This document shows positions 23,041 through 35,048 of a stretch of 64,000 nt of DNA, in pieces. Source of the DNA: Wolfiporia cocos (lineage: Eukaryota > Basidiomycota > Agaricomycetes > Polyporales > Phaeolaceae); NCBI GenBank assembly GCA_029448655.1, contig JACCLO010000015.1:558001-622000 (forward strand), given 5' to 3'. The translations under genes were made by a program, and so were the position numbers. Position 1 is the stretch's first letter. Every line of letters begins with the position of its first letter. The notes below the pieces were generated by a model. It made no database searches. It was not told the origin of the DNA and saw only the letters and a program-made list of their open reading frames with translations.

Positions 23041-26000
23041 CTGAGAGGAGCCGCAATCAACCTATAGTGAAGATGGTGACCCATTTGTGGACCACGAGAC
23101 TCCGGTACCGCGTTTGGGCGAGGACCAATATCAAGCAGCACCTGGTCTTGCATACGAGAATGCGCGGAACAGTCGACACTTCTTGTCCACCTCTGAACAC
23201 AGCACCTCGACCCTTGTGCCAAACCACGCAGGCTATTACAGCACCAGTCCGCTTTCCATCGCGCCGTCGATTTACACAACACACACCGGCTTCAGCCACT
23301 CCCGGTCCGACGGCTCGACGTCGTATGGCACGCCGTACAGCCCCGTCGACCATTTTCGCTATGACACCGAGGCGTACGCATCAGGCGTGCACTCTCACGC
23401 AGCGTCTCAAGCTCCATGCTCACGCTCGCCCACGCCCACGCCAGATGACGAGTACTGCATCACTGGCACAGGGGACATGTACGGCGCGGAGTACTCGCCA
23501 CGGCGCAACCCCGGCTCATATGACTATTTCGACTGCAAGGAGCATCTCCAGACCCGACTACAGGGCGCAAATGGCGGTGACGGGTACTTGCACCCGCATG
23601 CCGGCCCAGAGAAGTCGCTGCCCTCCAACGCGTCCTCGCCATACCCTGAGCCGCCAGAAACACCCGTACGGCGGCACTTTGGCCCCGCCCCTCCGGGGCG
23701 CATTCTGCACCGACACAAGACGAAGAAGCGCGTGAAGCTGCGCAAGGGAAACCTCGTCGTCGACCTGCCCGTGCCGCCCGAGCTAGCCTTGCCGAGGCGC
23801 GGCGAGGAGGAGATGCTCACGACGCGATACACCGCGGTGACGTGCGATCCGGACGAGTTCGAGGGGGACGGGTTCGATCTACCGCAGATTAAGTATCAGT
23901 GGTCGACGGAGCTGTTCATTGGTATCACGATGTATAATGTATGCGTCTGTTCATCGCGTCTGTGGACTGTGGTAGGAAGTGTATTCATGCGCGTTGGTAG
24001 GAAGATGAGGTGCTGTTTTGCCGGACGCTGTACGGCGTCATGCAGAACATCTCGCATCTGTGCATGCGGAAAAACTCACGCATGTGGGGCCCGGATGCGT
24101 GGAAGAAGGTGACCATACATTTCCATCGTTCCACAGGATGACTCTCATAGGCGTCGGCACGCAGGTGGTCGTTTACGTTGTCGCTGATGGGCGCAAGAAG
24201 ATTCGCCCACGCGTTCCGGACCGTTTGACACTGCTCGGTGTGTACCAACCGGGAGACCATATGAAGGACGTGGTAAATAACAAGCCCGTCACGGCGCATC
24301 TGTTCGAACATACCGCGACCTTCGGGCTTGACCCAAACCTCCACTTGCGCTATCCTGACAAGGGCGTTGTGCCGATGCAGATATTGTTCTGCATGAAGGA
24401 GAAGAACCAGAAGAAGATCAACAGTCATCGATGGTTCTTCAATGCATTTGGGAAGCCCCTGCAGGTATTGCGCTCTCACTCTTCTTTGGTAACGTCGAAC
24501 TAACCGCAACATCAATTGAACGTGTGTGTTCTGCTTGATGTTGGGACAAGGCCGGATCGGAAGAGTATATATCATCTTTGGAAGACTTTCGACCTCAATT
24601 CGAACGTCGCCGGTGCATGTGGGCATGTGGCGAGATCGCCGCCTACAAGGGCAAACACTGGCTATCACGTTGGTCTCTGCGCAGAACTTCGAATACAAGA
24701 TCGCAAACATCCTAGACAAGCCGACGGAGTCGCTATTTGGGTACATCAGCGTACTGGTATTGCTACTGTCACAACAAGCTGATTGCTACAACGTTAACAG
24801 CCGGGAGCTTTCTCTGCGTATCGGTGAGTTATATCACAATGACAACCTCTGTGATGGGGTCTATATGGTTATCAAGGTATATCACGTTGCAGAATGACAA
24901 GCAAGGCTGTGGCACCTGGCTTCGTATGTCAAGGGCGAGGTTCTGCATGGCCGGGATACCAACAAATTCACGTCCAACAAGTGTGTGTGCTAATTGATGT
25001 CCTGATCGCCCTCTCGCTTACAAGCAGACACGCATGATAGGCCTGACTGAAGATGTAAGTATTCAACTGGTGCCGCGCAGCAGATCTCAGATAGGAATTG
25101 ACTAGTCGTCCAGCGTATCCTCTGCTTCGAGCTCGTAGCGGAGGCTAACTCAGACTAGTACATGGTACTCGAGTTGATCGATCGTACAGTCGCTTACCGG
25201 GATGCAGGGTCCTGAGATACGTGAAGAGCGTGAGCGCAGAGACGGACATGCCCGATGCTCTGCCGGAGTTCATCAGCCAGCGTCGGCGGTGGCTCAACGG
25301 TTCCTTCTTTGACGCAACTTATGCGATCGCACATTTGGGCCAGATTCTGCGTTCGGGGCACAGCATGGCACGAAAGATATCGCCAGTCATGGAGACAATC
25401 TACGATATCATCAATTTGGTCACAGCGTGGTTTGCTATTGTGAATGTGAGTCTCACTTCACAGAAGCGAGGCTGAACGGGATATAACGTTCAGGGCAACT
25501 TCTATCTGTTCTTTGTGAGTGCATCCGACTTTGGTGATTTCGGATGGGCGTGACGGTACTTCGATTAGATCATCCTCACGTCCTCCTTTGAGAATGACTC
25601 ATTTGGAGTGCCTGGGATCAAATACTTCAATGCAGTCGTCCAGGTAAACTTATGTACGTCTCGCGTGACTATCCGATTGACTACTCGATCAGTTCGTCAT
25701 GGGAAGTATCGTCGTCGCTTGCTTTCTATTCTCAATGGGCAACAAGCCTAGGGCGTATGTACTCATTTGGCATGCCATTTCCAGTCTTTGACGACGACGA
25801 TGGACAGATCGAAATGGAAGTGCGAGCTATCAGCAACTCTGCTCTCGTGTCTGATGGTGTACGTGATTGCGTGCGCGGTGTTCTGTGCGATTCGAGCTGC
25901 ACGCTCAGGTGGCACGGTATACAACACGATGGTGTTCAGCGTGATTATAACTTATGGAGGTGCGTCACATGCGTCAGTTTATAGCCGCACGTTGAGTATA

Positions 26001-26330
26001 TTGCTGCGTATACAGTGTACGTCCTGTCGAGCCTGCTTGCACTCGACCCATGGCAAATCTTCACGAGTTTCATCCCGTACCTGCTTCTCTCGCCAACGTA
26101 CATCAACATTCTAAACGTGTGCGCCACTAGCTTCTCTTCTCCCAATACTCAAGATGCTCATTTCCTCCCTTGTTCGTAGCTATGCCTTCTGCAACCTAGA
26201 TGATGTACATTCCTCCGGTCATCTCTCCGCCTTGCCTCACCTCACCTTCCTAGATGTCATGGGGTACGAAGCAGGACACAAATGGAGACAGACTTTGGCG
26301 TGGTGATGCACGACGGTAATGCGGGGATCG
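23041..26330 (+). pseudogene. Chitin synthase, multi-exon, frameshifted
   Basis: Chitin synthases are plasma-membrane GT2 enzymes that polymerise UDP-GlcNAc. In order: a Ser/Pro-rich N-terminus; LRKGNLVVDLPVP and RYTAVTCDPDEFEGDGFD (to 23940); [20 protein letters not shown] (24003-24060); [31 protein letters not shown] (24385-24440); [57 protein letters not shown]; the signature [11 protein letters not shown] (25274-25310); then membrane segments to SWGTK near 26262. Several introns are clear (for example 23940-24001). An 8-bp tandem duplication of GCATGTGG at about 24617-24632 shifts the frame, with further shifts near 24,660 and 24,920. I infer an inactive gene. Confidence 0.85.
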
Positions 26331-26382
26331 TATTGCCGTCATGCGTCACCGCACCAAAGTCTGTCTCCATTTCTGTGTCCTG
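26272..26382. repeat. Palindromic inverted duplication at the chitin synthase end
   Basis: CAGGACACA..ATGGAGACAGACTTTGG at 26272 is repeated in inverted orientation ending at 26382. The arms are about 50 bp with a spacer of roughly 10 bp and a few mismatches. Both strands encode a METDFG(V/A)V-like peptide that fits the chitin synthase C-terminus. One copy is therefore genuine coding sequence and the other an inverted duplicate joined to the sedolisin remnant. Confidence 0.85.
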
Positions 26383-26392
26383 CGACGTCGTG

Positions 26393-27008
26393 CTCGAGCA
26401 GGATGTGCCATTCACCATCCAGGTCTGCTCATCTGCAACCATGATGAAGTTGATGCCCTGGCTCAAGATGTCAGGGTATCCATGCCTGGATGCATTGTAC
26501 AGCCCGGCATAGGTGTTGCCCAGGTACAACAGGTATGATGCCATGGCAGAGGCTTGGAAGGATGGGATACCCCAGTAGTTGGAGAAGCCACCTGAGGAGA
26601 TGTATGCAGCAGTCTCAGGATCAAAGTCTGTTGTGGTGCCTATGGATGTTATGCTGGCCTTGTGGTGAGATAAGTGTGGGAGTCAGAATGGAAGTGCTTA
26701 CTATGGGCAGCTTGATGGAATGAAACACCAAAGTCAGAACAGGCATCGTTGATCCCGTTCCCATTCCCTTTGACTCCACTATCACCGGAAGAGAACAGAT
26801 GGATGTCCCTCAGGCACTGAGCTGAGCATAGGCATTGCACAAGACACTACCGGATTGCTGGGGTTAATGGGTTATGAGGTATGACACTGATAGAAAGTAG
26901 GCCCACTTTGCCAGAGCATATGACACATTGTCTTTGTCAACACTGTAGCTGGTTGTGGTCACCGAGGGGGGATTGTCCAAGTAATTGGCCATATCCAGAA
27001 AACACTTG
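26393..27008 (-). pseudogene. Sedolisin (S53, tripeptidyl-peptidase-like) remnant
   Basis: Sedolisins are secreted acid serine-carboxyl peptidases. Minus-strand blocks in order: MANYLDNPPSVTTTSY (about 26,950-27,000), LFSSGDSGVKGNGNG (26,760-26,800), SSGGFSNYWGIPSFQA (26,555-26,605), YLLYLGNTYAGLYNAS, and NGTSCSS (about 26,393-26,415), which is the region of the catalytic serine. Stops and shifts separate the blocks. After SCSS the frame runs straight into the inverted chitin synthase duplicate. The upstream end is cut by the CAGTGAAA element at about 27009. The N-terminal Glu/Asp of the active site are not present. Confidence 0.8.
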
Positions 27009-27146
27009 AGGTTGATGCCCAGTGAAAAAAAACCCCATATCAGGACCTATCAGAAGATAATGGGTATGATCTGATACAAAACCGAACAGTTGATAGCTTT
27101 GGATATGATTTTAAGTGCCCGGTGTCCTAGTAGTAGCTACCATACA

Positions 27147-27768
27147 TAGTGATGTGCAAAGCACAGCTCAGCTCAAAGCCTGGGGCTTGGGCCTGACTTT
27201 GAAGGGCTCAGGCTCAGCGAAATGTCAAGCCAGGCCCTCCTTGACAGCTTGACAGCTCAGGCTGGCTTAGGCCTGGCTCAGGCTCAGGCTGGGGCTTATG
27301 GGTAATCAGGTAGGACCTTGGAATATTGGCTTGTACAGTTCAAATGACAGCACAACATATTCAGAATGCTCATATATCTACTATTTGTTGTTATCCTGAT
27401 CTACAAGTGTTTTTACAGCTGCTTATGATGTTGACTGAAAATCCAGATCTTGATCACAACCCTGATTGCAACAGCAGTCACAACATTTTGCACTGTGTTA
27501 GCAGATCACAAGTCATTGTAATGGTCATTGAGATCATTTAAGGTGAAATGATGCAAAATCTTCAATCAAAGGGCCCATTTCGTTAATTATAACAACACCA
27601 CAGCTGCGTGCCTAAAGCTGCCGGTTCAGGGCTTGGCTATGGCCGGCTCATGATCCAAGCTGGGCTCTGAGCTGTCTTAAGCCGCCCCCCCAGGCTCAGC
27701 TTGGCCTGGCTTAAGTTGGCTCAGCCAGGCCTGGCTCACAGCTTTGAGCCGTGCTTTGCACATCACTA
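27147..27768. mobile_element. hAT-type MITE, TAGTGATGTGCAAAGC ends
   Basis: Terminal inverted repeats TAGTGATGTGCAAAGC / GCTTTGCACATCACTA bound 622 bp. The flanks are ACCATACA (27139-27146) and ACCATATG (27769-27776), an 8-bp duplication with two mismatches. Both ends hold reiterated GGCTCAGG/GCCTGGCT words. It is the same family as 39888-49722. Confidence 0.85.
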
Positions 27769-27805
27769 ACCATATGATACCCAAAGCTATCAGAGTAGAA
27801 TTTGA

Positions 27806-28922
27806 TGTCACAGTATTGACATGAAGCCACATTTTTCCCGCTATTCTAGCTATTTTCCTAGCATTATAGCGACTTATCCAGAGTTATCCGGTACTTATCA
27901 GTACCTAGCCACCTTCCCGGTATAACCTTACGGTTATTACCGAAGTCACGGCTTATAGCTAACGCCATCAGGCTAACGCTTAGGGCTGACGCTAACCGCT
28001 CACGCCCTTGGCTCACGCTTGCAAGCTAACGCCTATGGCTCACGCCTACGGCTAATGCTTACGCGCTACTAAGCTGGAAGGACTAAGCATTACACGCTAG
28101 TCATATCCGGTGATACTCAACAACGCTAAGCTCACGCTTGTATCACTGTGCTCAGCCTCGCCTCACGGCCCGGCTGCACTACGTCATGCAGACTAAGACC
28201 ACCAGTCTACGTCTAGCAACATGATGTCACAGGCTACGTCATAAGTCCAGACGACAAGCCTTATAACAACGGCACCTCGGCATTGCATCATAGCACATGC
28301 CAGACGAGCAGACTTGCCAATCGCTATAGTCGCTCAACCCTTTGCCCTATTCGGCATTGTGGCAATAGTACCGGTTACCTTACGGTCCGGTTACTATCAC
28401 ATGCTTATGGTAATGCGCCTTACCAATACACGGAAGCGCGTCCAATAGCATAAGGGCCTCGGCTGCACAGTCTTGGTCATCCTCGATCTTGCCCAATGGC
28501 AGATCGCCCTCTAGGGTCTGGATCTCCGGCCTTAGCCAACCTCCGGTGAGATACCGATGACACTCAGCTCAACGCTGATGACATGCCGGCTTAGTGCCGA
28601 TGACTCGTGCCTATCTATTGATAGCACGCCACGCTCCCTCCTTACTGGTCCGGCCATTACCGGCGGACACGGTCATTGTAGAGTAGCGTAGATTATCCGT
28701 GGACGCCATTAGGGCTACAGCCACGAAGACATATACGGTAATAGGACTGTACAGTACCTAAACCTAATGTATATAGCTAGGGCCGAGACGGCCTATACGC
28801 TAGTTCTATTCTTCTCGGCGTGCGCCGTAGAAGCTCATCTCACCCTGCTGCGCTAGATCACTCTTCCTCACCGTTAGTCCCCTTTAAGCTATATGGTGAG
28901 TCCCACAGATGGATCTGTGTCA
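27806..28922 (+). repeat. Long solo LTR (1.1 kb), duplication TTTGA
   Basis: Starts TGTCACAG and ends CACAGATGGATCTGTGTCA. The duplication TTTGA (27801-27805 and 28923-28927) is perfect. At 1,117 bp it is about twice the usual length, with many short GCTAACGC/GCTCACGC-type repeats in its first half. It matches the outer LTR at 32714-36988 in type. Confidence 0.93.
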
Positions 28923-29092
28923 TTTGATATGTAGCATTTATACCTCAATATACATGAGATTTTTCCAGCATACTGGGAGCTGCCACAAAATACTCATGCG
29001 TAGTGGCCTTTGCTTGTCAATCAATCAGAATGTATGAATACATATCAAAGTCTATTTTCTCAGCTACTACGATCTATCAATAGTTACCAGAG

Positions 29093-29575
29093 TGACACAG
29101 TACGTCTCTAATGTACGTGTGACTGCACCAGCAGGGAATCCTAGACCTAAGATGAGACCCAGACTAGCTCGATAGAGTAGTTGAGTGTCGGTGTAGTTGC
29201 AGACGGGCACGCCACGCAGAAAGTGAACGTAAAGGGGGATGATACCCCAATCATCAAGAATGCCAATCATGAGGTTGTAAGACCTCATGATGTCGCATAT
29301 ACATGATGGTGAGCTACTGGTAATCTACCTGCCCTACAGTAGAGGACCATGCTCACTCCAAGCATGTTGCCAAGGTGCCAGTAATGATGCCAAGTCAGGT
29401 GCCAGCCCAGAAGATGCCTGTAAGGGTGCTTCAACATAAGGGAGGTGCCAGTAATGGTGCCGGGACATGTGCCTGTTAAGCTAATGCCAGTAATGGCACT
29501 AGCCATAAGTGTATGACACTAGCCATAAATACAAGGAATACTAACTAGTGGCGACTCACAGAATAATCTGTGACA
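29093..29575 (-). repeat. Solo LTR, duplication CAGAG
   Basis: The 483-bp copy starts TGACACAG and ends AATCTGTGACA. CAGAG at 29088-29092 and 29576-29580 is identical. Confidence 0.93.
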
Positions 29576-30803
29576 CAGAGTATATTGTTAATGTTACAAT
29601 GCAGGTTTTGCATCATACTGAATCCTCCCATAGTGCTGTGTGTGCATACCTATAGACTAAACAGGAATATCTGGTTCCTTGTGGAACAGCGCATGCAGTG
29701 CCACTGGTGTTAGTGAGCAATCTGCAGGCATGTTGAGATTTTCGCACATAGCTACAAAATCTTCATGGCATGTGGCAAGGATGCACTGCATGTTGTCCTG
29801 CCTGTCCAAAAATTGATTGTCTGAGTGCCCCTTGATGTTCCTGACCAAGTCTGCCAGCTGAGACTCAAGGGAAGTGAGGTATCAGAGAGCTTACCATTAT
29901 TTCACTTTTGCTTGTCAGGGCTGCCATGGTTGCCAGTCATGGTTTATATCCACACAGAGAAGCTTGTCATAAATCATCTCAACCTGGCATAGGAGCGCAA
30001 GTTGTGGATCCAGCTACTGCAGTTGTCATATTAACCTATCAACACAGGATTCATACATGCACCTAGTTCTCTATGGAATAGCATACATGGCATTGCTGGT
30101 TCCAGAATGTGGTGATTGGCACCATGCCGGAGGTTTGTGCACAGGGAACAGGAATAAGCTAATATTCAGGTGGGAAATGAGAATGCATGAACCTTGGCCT
30201 TAGTGCTTGGCTACTGCAATCTTGAAAGGTGCATGGGGGAAATGGTGTTAACACATACAGGAAAAACTCAAGGATTAGGGGTTTTCGTAATCAAGCTGGA
30301 AGGATGGTTAGGGACTCAAGAGATGACAGAGGCCAGTGTGTGTGCATATATACTCAATAAATCTACATCCAAAATCTTAAATTTGCTGGTATAAGGCAGC
30401 TACTCCTGAAGCTTTGAGGGATAGTGGAAGTACAAAGAAGAGATGAGGGGAAAGAAGACGTTAATATGATGAAACACTTGCCTATGATGCACTAATGTGA
30501 CTAGCTCATGTGGACACTTGGGTTTGCAAGTAGCACAGCATGGACTTGCAAGTTGCAGCTTTTTGACTGGACATCTGCTTGAGAAACACTCAGATGCGCC
30601 TTCTATTATTCGAAGATATCTTGAATATATTAACTAGTATGTATGGGTACATCAAAAGTCTTGGTGGACTGCCCAGACTCTTGGCATTTAGCTTTTGATA
30701 GCTTGCAGTATGAATGATTATCTCAATATATTTTCTGATATTAACTGGTATTTACAGGTAGACTAAGGATATGGTGGCTTTTCACTGGGGTTAATGTCCC
30801 AGT

Positions 30804-31449
30804 GAGTTTGCATGGCCTTTCAAACTCTGCTGTGGCTGTGCCAGTGCTTGTGGATTGGCATGTAGGGGTGTACAACATGTACAAACTGTGGGATCTTGAA
30901 GAAATAAAGAACATGAGCAGGTGGTGGCAGTGGATTCAATAGCCTTATCACTGGCTTATATCCAATCACATTGATGGATTGCATTTGGCAGTGGCAACCT
31001 CATGCATTAGTCACTGACATCATAGCGTGGTGGCAAACGTGTGCTTCTAGTACATCCTCTGCTCACTCACTCTATTGTAGAGTGCACAACTTGCAGGGTA
31101 TGTCAGATCGTAGGAGTCCATGTGTGTAGTATAGAACAAGGGAAAAGGAAAGTACTTTCTTGTGACATGTGGCTAGATTACTTATCACCCCAGTTGCCAG
31201 CAGTGCAGTGCAGGAGGTACATTGCAGCTGGCATTCATTGTACCATGAGGATTGAAAGTGCTTGTCTGCTTGCTCATGACATGTGCTTTAGGGCTGGGAA
31301 ATATGTATTCTTTCCATACAAAAATAGGCATGTGGAGCTGTGGCCAATCATGAGGTACCCATATTCCCTATATCAAATGGTGGTCCTATTAGCACAAAGA
31401 TCTTAGTGGGAAAACCAGCAGTGGTGCAACTGCCTAGTTGCACACCATG
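30804..31449. other. Non-genic stretch
   Basis: A 121-codon plus frame (31041-31403) has no known motif. It lies directly upstream of the LTR at the P450 start codon, so former P450 promoter sequence may be here, but no core promoter element is convincing. Confidence 0.35.
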
Positions 31450-32019
31450 TGACACAGACTTACTTGTCTGTGGGACCAGCCCTGCTGGGGACTCCTTACA
31501 GCAGTAGCTATGTACCATGAAAGCTCTACCAGTGGTGAGCACAGAAGAACCCCAGGGGAGTGCCTGCCTCCCAAGGGTATGCTGACTTAGATGAACTTCT
31601 GTCCCCAGACTAGCATGCAAGTAGAACTCAGCAGAGAAGACTGGCATGCCCACAAGACAGAGGTGAGAGAGGGGCCTAAGCCCATTGTTGAGAATCTTAG
31701 AGATGGGAAATAAGCCCCATCTCATCGTAACTTATATACATGAGGTAGTAGCCTAGCAACTAGCCCTGAAGTCCTGGCCTGTGCGCAGTAACTAAGGGAT
31801 CACCTGATGAGTAACTACCGTAATGTAACATGTACATACTGTGACTGTGACGTGGAATACCTGGGGTGCACACTACCCAACAGTGCTACTCTACTGGACC
31901 ATGTGACGAGATGATACATAAGATAATGAGGAGGAAAGGTGATAAGATAAAAGTAGACACCACACAGCCTAGCGGCACTACATCCTATGCCTAGGGGATG
32001 TTGGGGACATTCTGTGACA
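31450..32019 (-). repeat. Solo LTR inserted at the P450 start codon, duplication CCATG
   Basis: The 570-bp copy starts TGACACAG and ends TTCTGTGACA. The duplication CCATG (31445-31449 and 32020-32024) is perfect. The ATG inside the right-hand copy is the P450 initiator. Confidence 0.93.
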
Positions 32020-33762
32020 CCATGGCCATTCAGTTCTATAACATTGCTGTCACATTTACTATCATCCTTGCTGTTGTCCTGTGGCACTATGGTAATCGGC
32101 AGAAATATGCAAAAGGGAAGCAACTGCCACTGGGCCCCAGACCTTTATTCTTCATAGGAAATTCACATCAGTTCTCTCTGATATACATGCAGCAGCAGCT
32201 CACTCAGTGGAAGCTCAAGTATGATATGTTGCATATTGGTGAACCTTGGTTATGAGCTGAATACTTTATCACAATAGGAAACATTATTCATGCAACCATA
32301 TTCCAGGAATCTGTGATCATATTGAACTCGGTTGAGTCTGCGCAGGATCTACTGGACAAGACTCTGATAGACCGCATACCATTCTCTATGATCAGATGTT
32401 AGTACTGCAAAGTTAGCTGGTGCTGACTGGCTGATCATTCATGTCTTGATGACTGTAGTTTGGGATGGGTTGGCAACATGATAATCATGAAGTATGGTGA
32501 GGAACACAGGAAATGGGCTCAAAGTGCCTATAATGATAAGGCAACACTTAGAACTTACCGACCAGTCCAAACATGAGAAGTGTATGTGTTGCTTTCTGGA
32601 TTCTTGAACACACCAGATAGGTTTCATACACGTATCAAATGGTGCCCATGGTAAGTATCACCCTAAAGCCTCATTTTCTGATCTATCAATTTCAGATATG
32701 TGGCAGGGCTGTTTGTCACAGATTTATCTGGGACGCTAGCGATTTTCCGTGCATTATAGCAATTTATCCGGAATTACCACATCTAACTACAAGTTATCCT
32801 GGGGTTATCCCATATTGCCAACCCTTATTGCTTATGTACACTGCCAACATGCTACTAAGCACACACAACTAAGCATAACACACTAGTCAGGACTCATGTG
32901 TCATCCAATGTCATAGCTACAGCTGTCCAGGCCTAAGCCCAGACCTATGACTGCATAGCAATGTCACCATCAGCATAGCCACAAGGCTCACCCTGGTAAC
33001 ATGTCACTACAGTCCAGACCAAGCTATCTCATTGCTACATCAACCGGTCTAGCTGCAAGGCCAGAACCATTACATCACAGCCATCCAGGCTTATGATGTC
33101 AACAATCATGCCATACACATGCAACTATGGCACCACCAGTGTAATAATAGCTGCAAGGCATTATTGCTATTGGTCCAGCACATGTGGACCACCCTCTGGA
33201 CTCTGGCACAAACCAAGTCCTGGACTCTAGCTGCATGGCCCAGTAGTCCCTGGCCCTCTATGCCACCTTGTCATAGCTACAGCCTCATGGCTACAGCCAA
33301 TGGCACTACTGACTCAGTGTTCTGCCTTAGTCAGCCTTTGGACCTGGCAAATAGCCATAGTCCCTCATGCACTGGATCACCGGTTACTCTATACCCAGGC
33401 TGTGCTCGTTTCTACATCAACCATAAGGTCACTAACCTGCTCCTTCTTACTGGTCCGGCCATTACCGGCAGACATGGCCAATGTAGAATAGCAACTTAGC
33501 TGGCTGCACCCTTATGACACACAGACCATGTGTCACAGTTTGCACTGTGGCATATGCCCTTGTGTGTCGTCAGGTGATCTTAGTAAATTAGATGTTAGAT
33601 TAGATGGGGGGCACTTTTACAGGTACCACCAGCTCACATGACACCAAAGGTCACAGTAGTTACATGTTACATCACAGTAGTCATTGCTTGTTACCTGACT
33701 GGCGCCTTACAGCACACAGGCCCCTTTAGGGCAGGTAGTGTACTGATGATGCACCATGTACT

Positions 33763-34924
33763 TATCACAAGACTGACCACTCTGTGGGGACTGCTCTTAA
33801 ACATGCTATGACGATCCTAAGTGCATGTGTATATTGCAGAGGTGAGCCCTCAGTTGGCAAGACAAGGCAAGGGGAGGTGGTGAGCAGAAGGAAGTCGAGT
33901 CAAGGGGGCGTAAGCCCCATGACGAGAATCTTCATTCTGAGGAGCCTAAGCCTCAGGCAAGATCGTTATATACATGATGAGAACAAGTAACTACTTGGTA
34001 ACTACCTGCCCTCATGTCATAGCCTGTGCATACCCTAAGGGTGACGCATCCATGGTGTTATCATAGCCAGGGGCACAGCCCTGGTCTATAGTATTTACCC
34101 TAGTGCCAGTAATGGTGCCAGGTGAGCTCATGCCACACCCCCTGCCACCTAGCATGGTGGGGGTGCTAGTCAATGTAGATCAGGTGCCACCTACATGGTC
34201 ACCTGTCTATGCATTGTGATCATGTGCTTACCTATTGGCCATGTATCTATGACACAAACCACTCACTCAGTATAAGTCAAGCTGATAGTCTTGAGGTAAG
34301 ATGACTTAGAGTGTGATAACACAAGTAAGTGGCAATGGGAATAGCTTGTTAAGCTGTAGTCCAATATCGAAGTGATTAGAACTGGAGACTAAGCACTCCA
34401 GGACTAGGGTATATATACATGCAGGTATAGGCCCCCTGACACCGATAGGCCCTACGGTACCATATGTTAGTAAGGGGACATGTGACTAATGAGTAAGCCC
34501 GGGCTATGACCGAAGGTATCAGTCAGCAAGTCACTAGCTGACTAGCCAGGTATGTGTAAGCAGTGTAGAAGCCGGTAGAACCTTGTAGAAGGTTGTGGAA
34601 ACCTATGGAATGTGCTAGAACATTCTATGACTAGACCAGTCTATGAGACTAAGTACCGTGACCGTTATGTTAGGTTGTAATATGCGATAAGGGACTTAAA
34701 GCAACCTAAAAGACTAGAAAACTCGTAGAAATGCATAGAAAATGACTAAAATATAGGGAAAATTTGTGACAATCTAAGGGCCTGCACGTCCAGTAAAGGG
34801 TGTGCAGGTGGCTACTAAGCCTTAGGGGCTTTAAGGGGGCACCCTGGGCCCATATCGTAGGGGAATACCCATGTACTGGGGTGTATATGTGAGGAATGAG
34901 GTACTACTCACTTTTCTTGTGACA
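33763..34924 (-). repeat. Nest level 3a: solo LTR, duplication GTACT
   Basis: Starts TATCACAAGA (a decayed TGTCAC) and ends TTTTCTTGTGACA. The duplication GTACT (33758-33762 and 34925-34929) is perfect. The body resembles 10486-11055 along its length. Net length without the inner copy is about 635 bp. Confidence 0.88.
34250..34771 (-). repeat. Nest level 4a: solo LTR, duplication ATCTA
   Basis: The 522-bp copy starts TGACACAAACC and ends AATTTGTGACA. The duplication ATCTA (34245-34249 and 34772-34776) is perfect. The outer LTR aligns with 10486-11055 only after it is removed. Confidence 0.93.
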
Positions 34925-35048
34925 GTACTTAGCCAGTGAGGATTGAGGCTCACACCTCATCCTCAAGATTCTAGTTGTTGGGTGACATGAGATATCATGT
35001 GTACCATGCAGCAGGGATATACCCTCATATATTGATGAACTGGCTACA

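Larger units (their letters stand above)
27009..30803. mobile_element. Non-autonomous element with CAGTGAAA termini, copy 2
   Basis: The left end GGTTGATGCCCAGTGAAAA and the right end (complement of GGGACATTAACCCCAGTGAAAA) match copy 1 at 15098-17706, as do internal blocks near 29,980 and the last 160 bp. It contains a MITE (27147-27768) and two solo LTRs. Net length without these is about 1.6 kb, with no coding potential recognised. It truncates the sedolisin remnant. No target duplication was found. Confidence 0.6.

Noticed and set aside
22995..23735. Plus ORF of 246 codons, Arg/Thr-rich
   Set aside because: It is an alternative frame of the chitin synthase N-terminus; the frame with VVDLPVP and CDPDEF is the coding one.
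23985..24746. Minus-strand ORF of 253 codons
   Set aside because: It is antisense to clear chitin synthase motifs on the plus strand.
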